Shown here: in pieces, positions 6,807-7,827 of the stretch
How positions within the stretch are numbered: the stretch's first letter is position 1
How the letters are laid out: each line of letters starts with the position of its first letter
Source of the DNA: an uncultured Legionellaceae bacterium
GTDB lineage: Bacteria > Pseudomonadota > Gammaproteobacteria > Legionellales > Legionellaceae
Direction: 5' to 3'
DNA: 7,827 nt
Assembly: GCA_903887975.1 (NCBI GenBank)
Contig: CAISSD010000186.1
Span: forward strand, 1-7,827
Notes under the pieces: generated by a model
What the model was told of the DNA's origin: nothing
The model's input: the letters and a program-made list of their open reading frames with translations, nothing else
Database searches by the model: none
Translations under genes and position numbers: made by a program

Positions 6807-6946
6807 TTATTTCTCCTTAAAGGAAATAATTAATTCTCTATTTGTCCTCTTTTTGCAGATGAGGTCATTACCAAATTTTCGGGACAATCGAAAGCTTTTT
6901 TAATGCTATTTAAATCATAAGTGGGTGTAAGCTTCAAAAGAATCAT
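6807..6946 (-). pseudogene. mqsR: Decayed mqsR toxin gene with internal deletion
   Basis: From ATG 6946 the frame reads 38 codons to TAA at 6832-6830. It contains TPTYDLNSIKKAF and MTSSAKRGQIE, matching the conserved start of MqsR proteins (PTYDL-x2-[FI]K-x-AF, then MT-x-[ST]A-x-R). It stops where the family would continue for about 55 more residues. In another frame, directly before mqsA, the bases read ELIISFKEK then TAA (6809-6807); E. coli MqsR likewise ends LIVSFKEK. One base separates that TAA from the mqsA ATG, as expected of an mqsRA operon. So the head and tail remain, while the middle (about 150-170 bases, including the FYKSM, WQDV and Y81 catalytic region of E. coli MqsR) is missing and the frame is broken near 6834-6842. 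An mRNA-interferase product is not possible from this copy; a 38-residue peptide could still be made. Confidence 0.85.
6813..6818 (-). promoter_or_regulatory. Shine-Dalgarno of mqsA inside the mqsR tail
   Basis: AAGGAG lies 7 bases before the mqsA ATG (6805). It is formed by the Lys-Glu codons of the surviving SFKEK tail of mqsR. This decides the mqsA start and may explain why the last codons of the toxin gene were retained. Confidence 0.85.
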
Positions 6947-6957
6947 TTCTTTTTTAT

Positions 6958-6972
6958 TAACCTTATAGGTTA
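6958..6972. promoter_or_regulatory. MqsA operator 1 (perfect palindrome)
   Basis: TAACCTTATAGGTTA is a perfect inverted repeat with 6-base arms around a 3-base centre. It contains AACCT-N3-AGGTT, the recognition palindrome described for E. coli MqsA. It lies next to, and touches, the -10 hexamer of the mqsRA promoter, so binding should block transcription. Confidence 0.85.
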
Positions 6973-7000
6973 TATTAGACTATTTTTATAATAACCTCAA
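6972..7000 (-). promoter_or_regulatory. mqsRA promoter
   Basis: On the minus strand TTGAGG (7000-6995) and TAATAT (6977-6972) are exactly 17 bases apart. The -35 lies inside operator 2 and the -10 abuts operator 1, the arrangement of an autoregulated toxin-antitoxin promoter. A transcript would start near 6965 and run through the mqsR relic into mqsA. Confidence 0.7.
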
Positions 7001-7005
7001 GGGTT
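6993..7005. promoter_or_regulatory. MqsA operator 2 (imperfect palindrome)
   Basis: AACCTCAAGGGTT has the AACCT-N3-(A/G)GGTT pattern with one mismatch from the palindrome (GGGTT instead of AGGTT). Its centre is 34 bases from that of operator 1, and it covers the -35 box. E. coli mqsRA also has two such sites, so a second weaker operator is a reasonable reading. Confidence 0.6.
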
Positions 7006-7030
7006 GTTATAATGCATGCTGTGGGATAGG

Positions 7031-7827
7031 TTAATTGACATCAATATCAATATTCTTAGGCCAGTTTAAATGTGCTTTTTGATTGGTGTTTCCGGTTAGA
7101 TAATATGATTCCATGCGTTTTGGGGTGACATTCATCAAGCATTGATTCATCGATGTTACGTTCTTGGGACAGTATTGCTCTTGATAGCTGTATAGCCTTT
7201 CCATTTGAATGGTCTGGTTTTTTTCAAAAAAATCAAACACTTCATAGTCTTTTAATTGCCAACGATGGTGTTCGTCTTGGTCGTAAGTTATGGTTTTAAT
7301 CGCAGGACGATTGCCATGAATGGTGGATAAAGACGGTGCAAAATACAAACCCAATGAGGCTTTTTGATGTTTAAAGTGGATGATTTTGAGTTCTTCGGTG
7401 TGCGAGTGCGAGGCCAGTAAACCGCGAATAATTGGTTGGTATTTTTTGATGATGGATAATAAACGTTGTTCGTTATTTGCCGTTAAAAAGTGTTTGTTGT
7501 CAAAAACATTTTGACCCAATGGAATATGCATGGTCAACATCACGGATTCATTATTTTTTGAAGCTAGGGCTAATTGCTTGTCCAACCAAGTAAATTGTTC
7601 TTGAATAGCTTGTTCTGAGGGTATTGCGTTGTGAGGGGATAAAAAAACAGTATTTAATGCAATAAGACGAAATTTGGGTGCGATGAGCGCAGCATAGTAA
7701 CCCTGAGTGGGATTTTCTTTAAGAAGACAGGGGTAGCTTTGATTTTTTAATGAGCACCATAGTCCAGAGGATAAAAATCCATTGCGCCAAAGATTTTTTT
7801 GTTGATTCACCTCAAAAATGCTTTGAA
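7031..7827 (-). CDS. Acid-sphingomyelinase-like phosphodiesterase, 5' end outside window
   Basis: The frame is open to the right edge; the GTG at 7810 is probably internal, so this is the C-terminal ~265 residues of a calcineurin-like metallophosphoesterase of the acid sphingomyelinase type. Residue numbers below count from that GTG. Visible family features in order: GYYAALIAPKFRLIALNTVF (37-56), FTWLDKQLALA (73-83), the metal-binding His in LTMHIPLG (His95), the HxH motif in LLASHSHTEE (His135, His137) and FAPSLSTIHGNRPAI (157-171), followed by a conserved-looking YD...Y tail. The first metal motifs (DxH, GDxxH, GNHD) would lie outside the window. The usual GHxH reads SHSH here, with both histidines kept. 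Relatives are secreted or periplasmic and cleave phosphodiesters such as sphingomyelin or other phospho-substrates; the substrate here is unknown. The gene is followed 30 bases later by the mqsRA regulatory region. Confidence 0.75.
   Translation of the reverse strand, partial: QSIFEVNQQKNLWRNGFLSSGLWCSLKNQSYPCLLKENPTQGYYAALIAPKFRLIALNTVFLSPHNAIPSEQAIQEQFTWLDKQLALASKNNESVMLTMHIPLGQNVFDNKHFLTANNEQRLLSIIKKYQPIIRGLLASHSHTEELKIIHFKHQKASLGLYFAPSLSTIHGNRPAIKTITYDQDEHHRWQLKDYEVFDFFEKNQTIQMERLYSYQEQYCPKNVTSMNQCLMNVTPKRMESYYLTGNTNQKAHLNWPKNIDIDVN

Overview
The window reads as chromosomal DNA of a low-to-moderate GC gammaproteobacterium. The full-length glutamine-dependent NadE, the TldD, a patatin-like phospholipase, an acid-sphingomyelinase-type phosphodiesterase and a small outer-membrane beta-barrel together resemble Legionellales or related host-associated lineages. 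That placement is an inference from gene content and style; there is no rRNA or other marker here to fix it.

Layout. 1-690 (-): 5' part of an exported outer-membrane beta-barrel gene, running off the left edge. 841-2346 (+): patatin-like phospholipase, divergent from the barrel gene, with a long uncharacterised C-terminal half. 2330-3937 (-): nadE, whose 3' end overlaps the phospholipase gene tail to tail by 17 bp. 3938-4198: intergenic, holding the nadE promoter and a short relic of a NodT/TolC-type outer-membrane efflux gene. 4199-4895 (+): two overlapping genes forming an intact HEPN/MNT toxin-antitoxin pair. 4954-6396 (+): tldD. 6401-6805 (-): mqsA antitoxin, convergent with tldD at a 4-bp gap. 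6807-6946 (-): a decayed mqsR toxin gene, too short and broken to appear as an ordinary ORF. 6958-7005: mqsRA promoter with two MqsA-type operators. 7031-7827 (-): C-terminal part of an acid-sphingomyelinase-like phosphodiesterase, running off the right edge.

How the parts relate. The most notable signal is the mqsRA locus. The antitoxin, its Shine-Dalgarno, the promoter and both operator palindromes are preserved, but the toxin keeps only its first ~36 codons and its last 8-9 codons, in different frames. The middle, including the catalytic region, is gone. The surviving toxin tail is the stretch that carries the ribosome-binding site of mqsA. About 1.5 kb away, on the other side of tldD, lies a second toxin-antitoxin module of a different type (HEPN RNase plus nucleotidyltransferase) with all signature residues in place. 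TldD, half of a protease whose E. coli counterpart has been linked to antitoxin (CcdA) turnover, therefore sits between a living and a disarmed toxin-antitoxin locus. The remaining genes are an essential metabolic enzyme (NadE) and three envelope or secreted lipid-active or barrel proteins.
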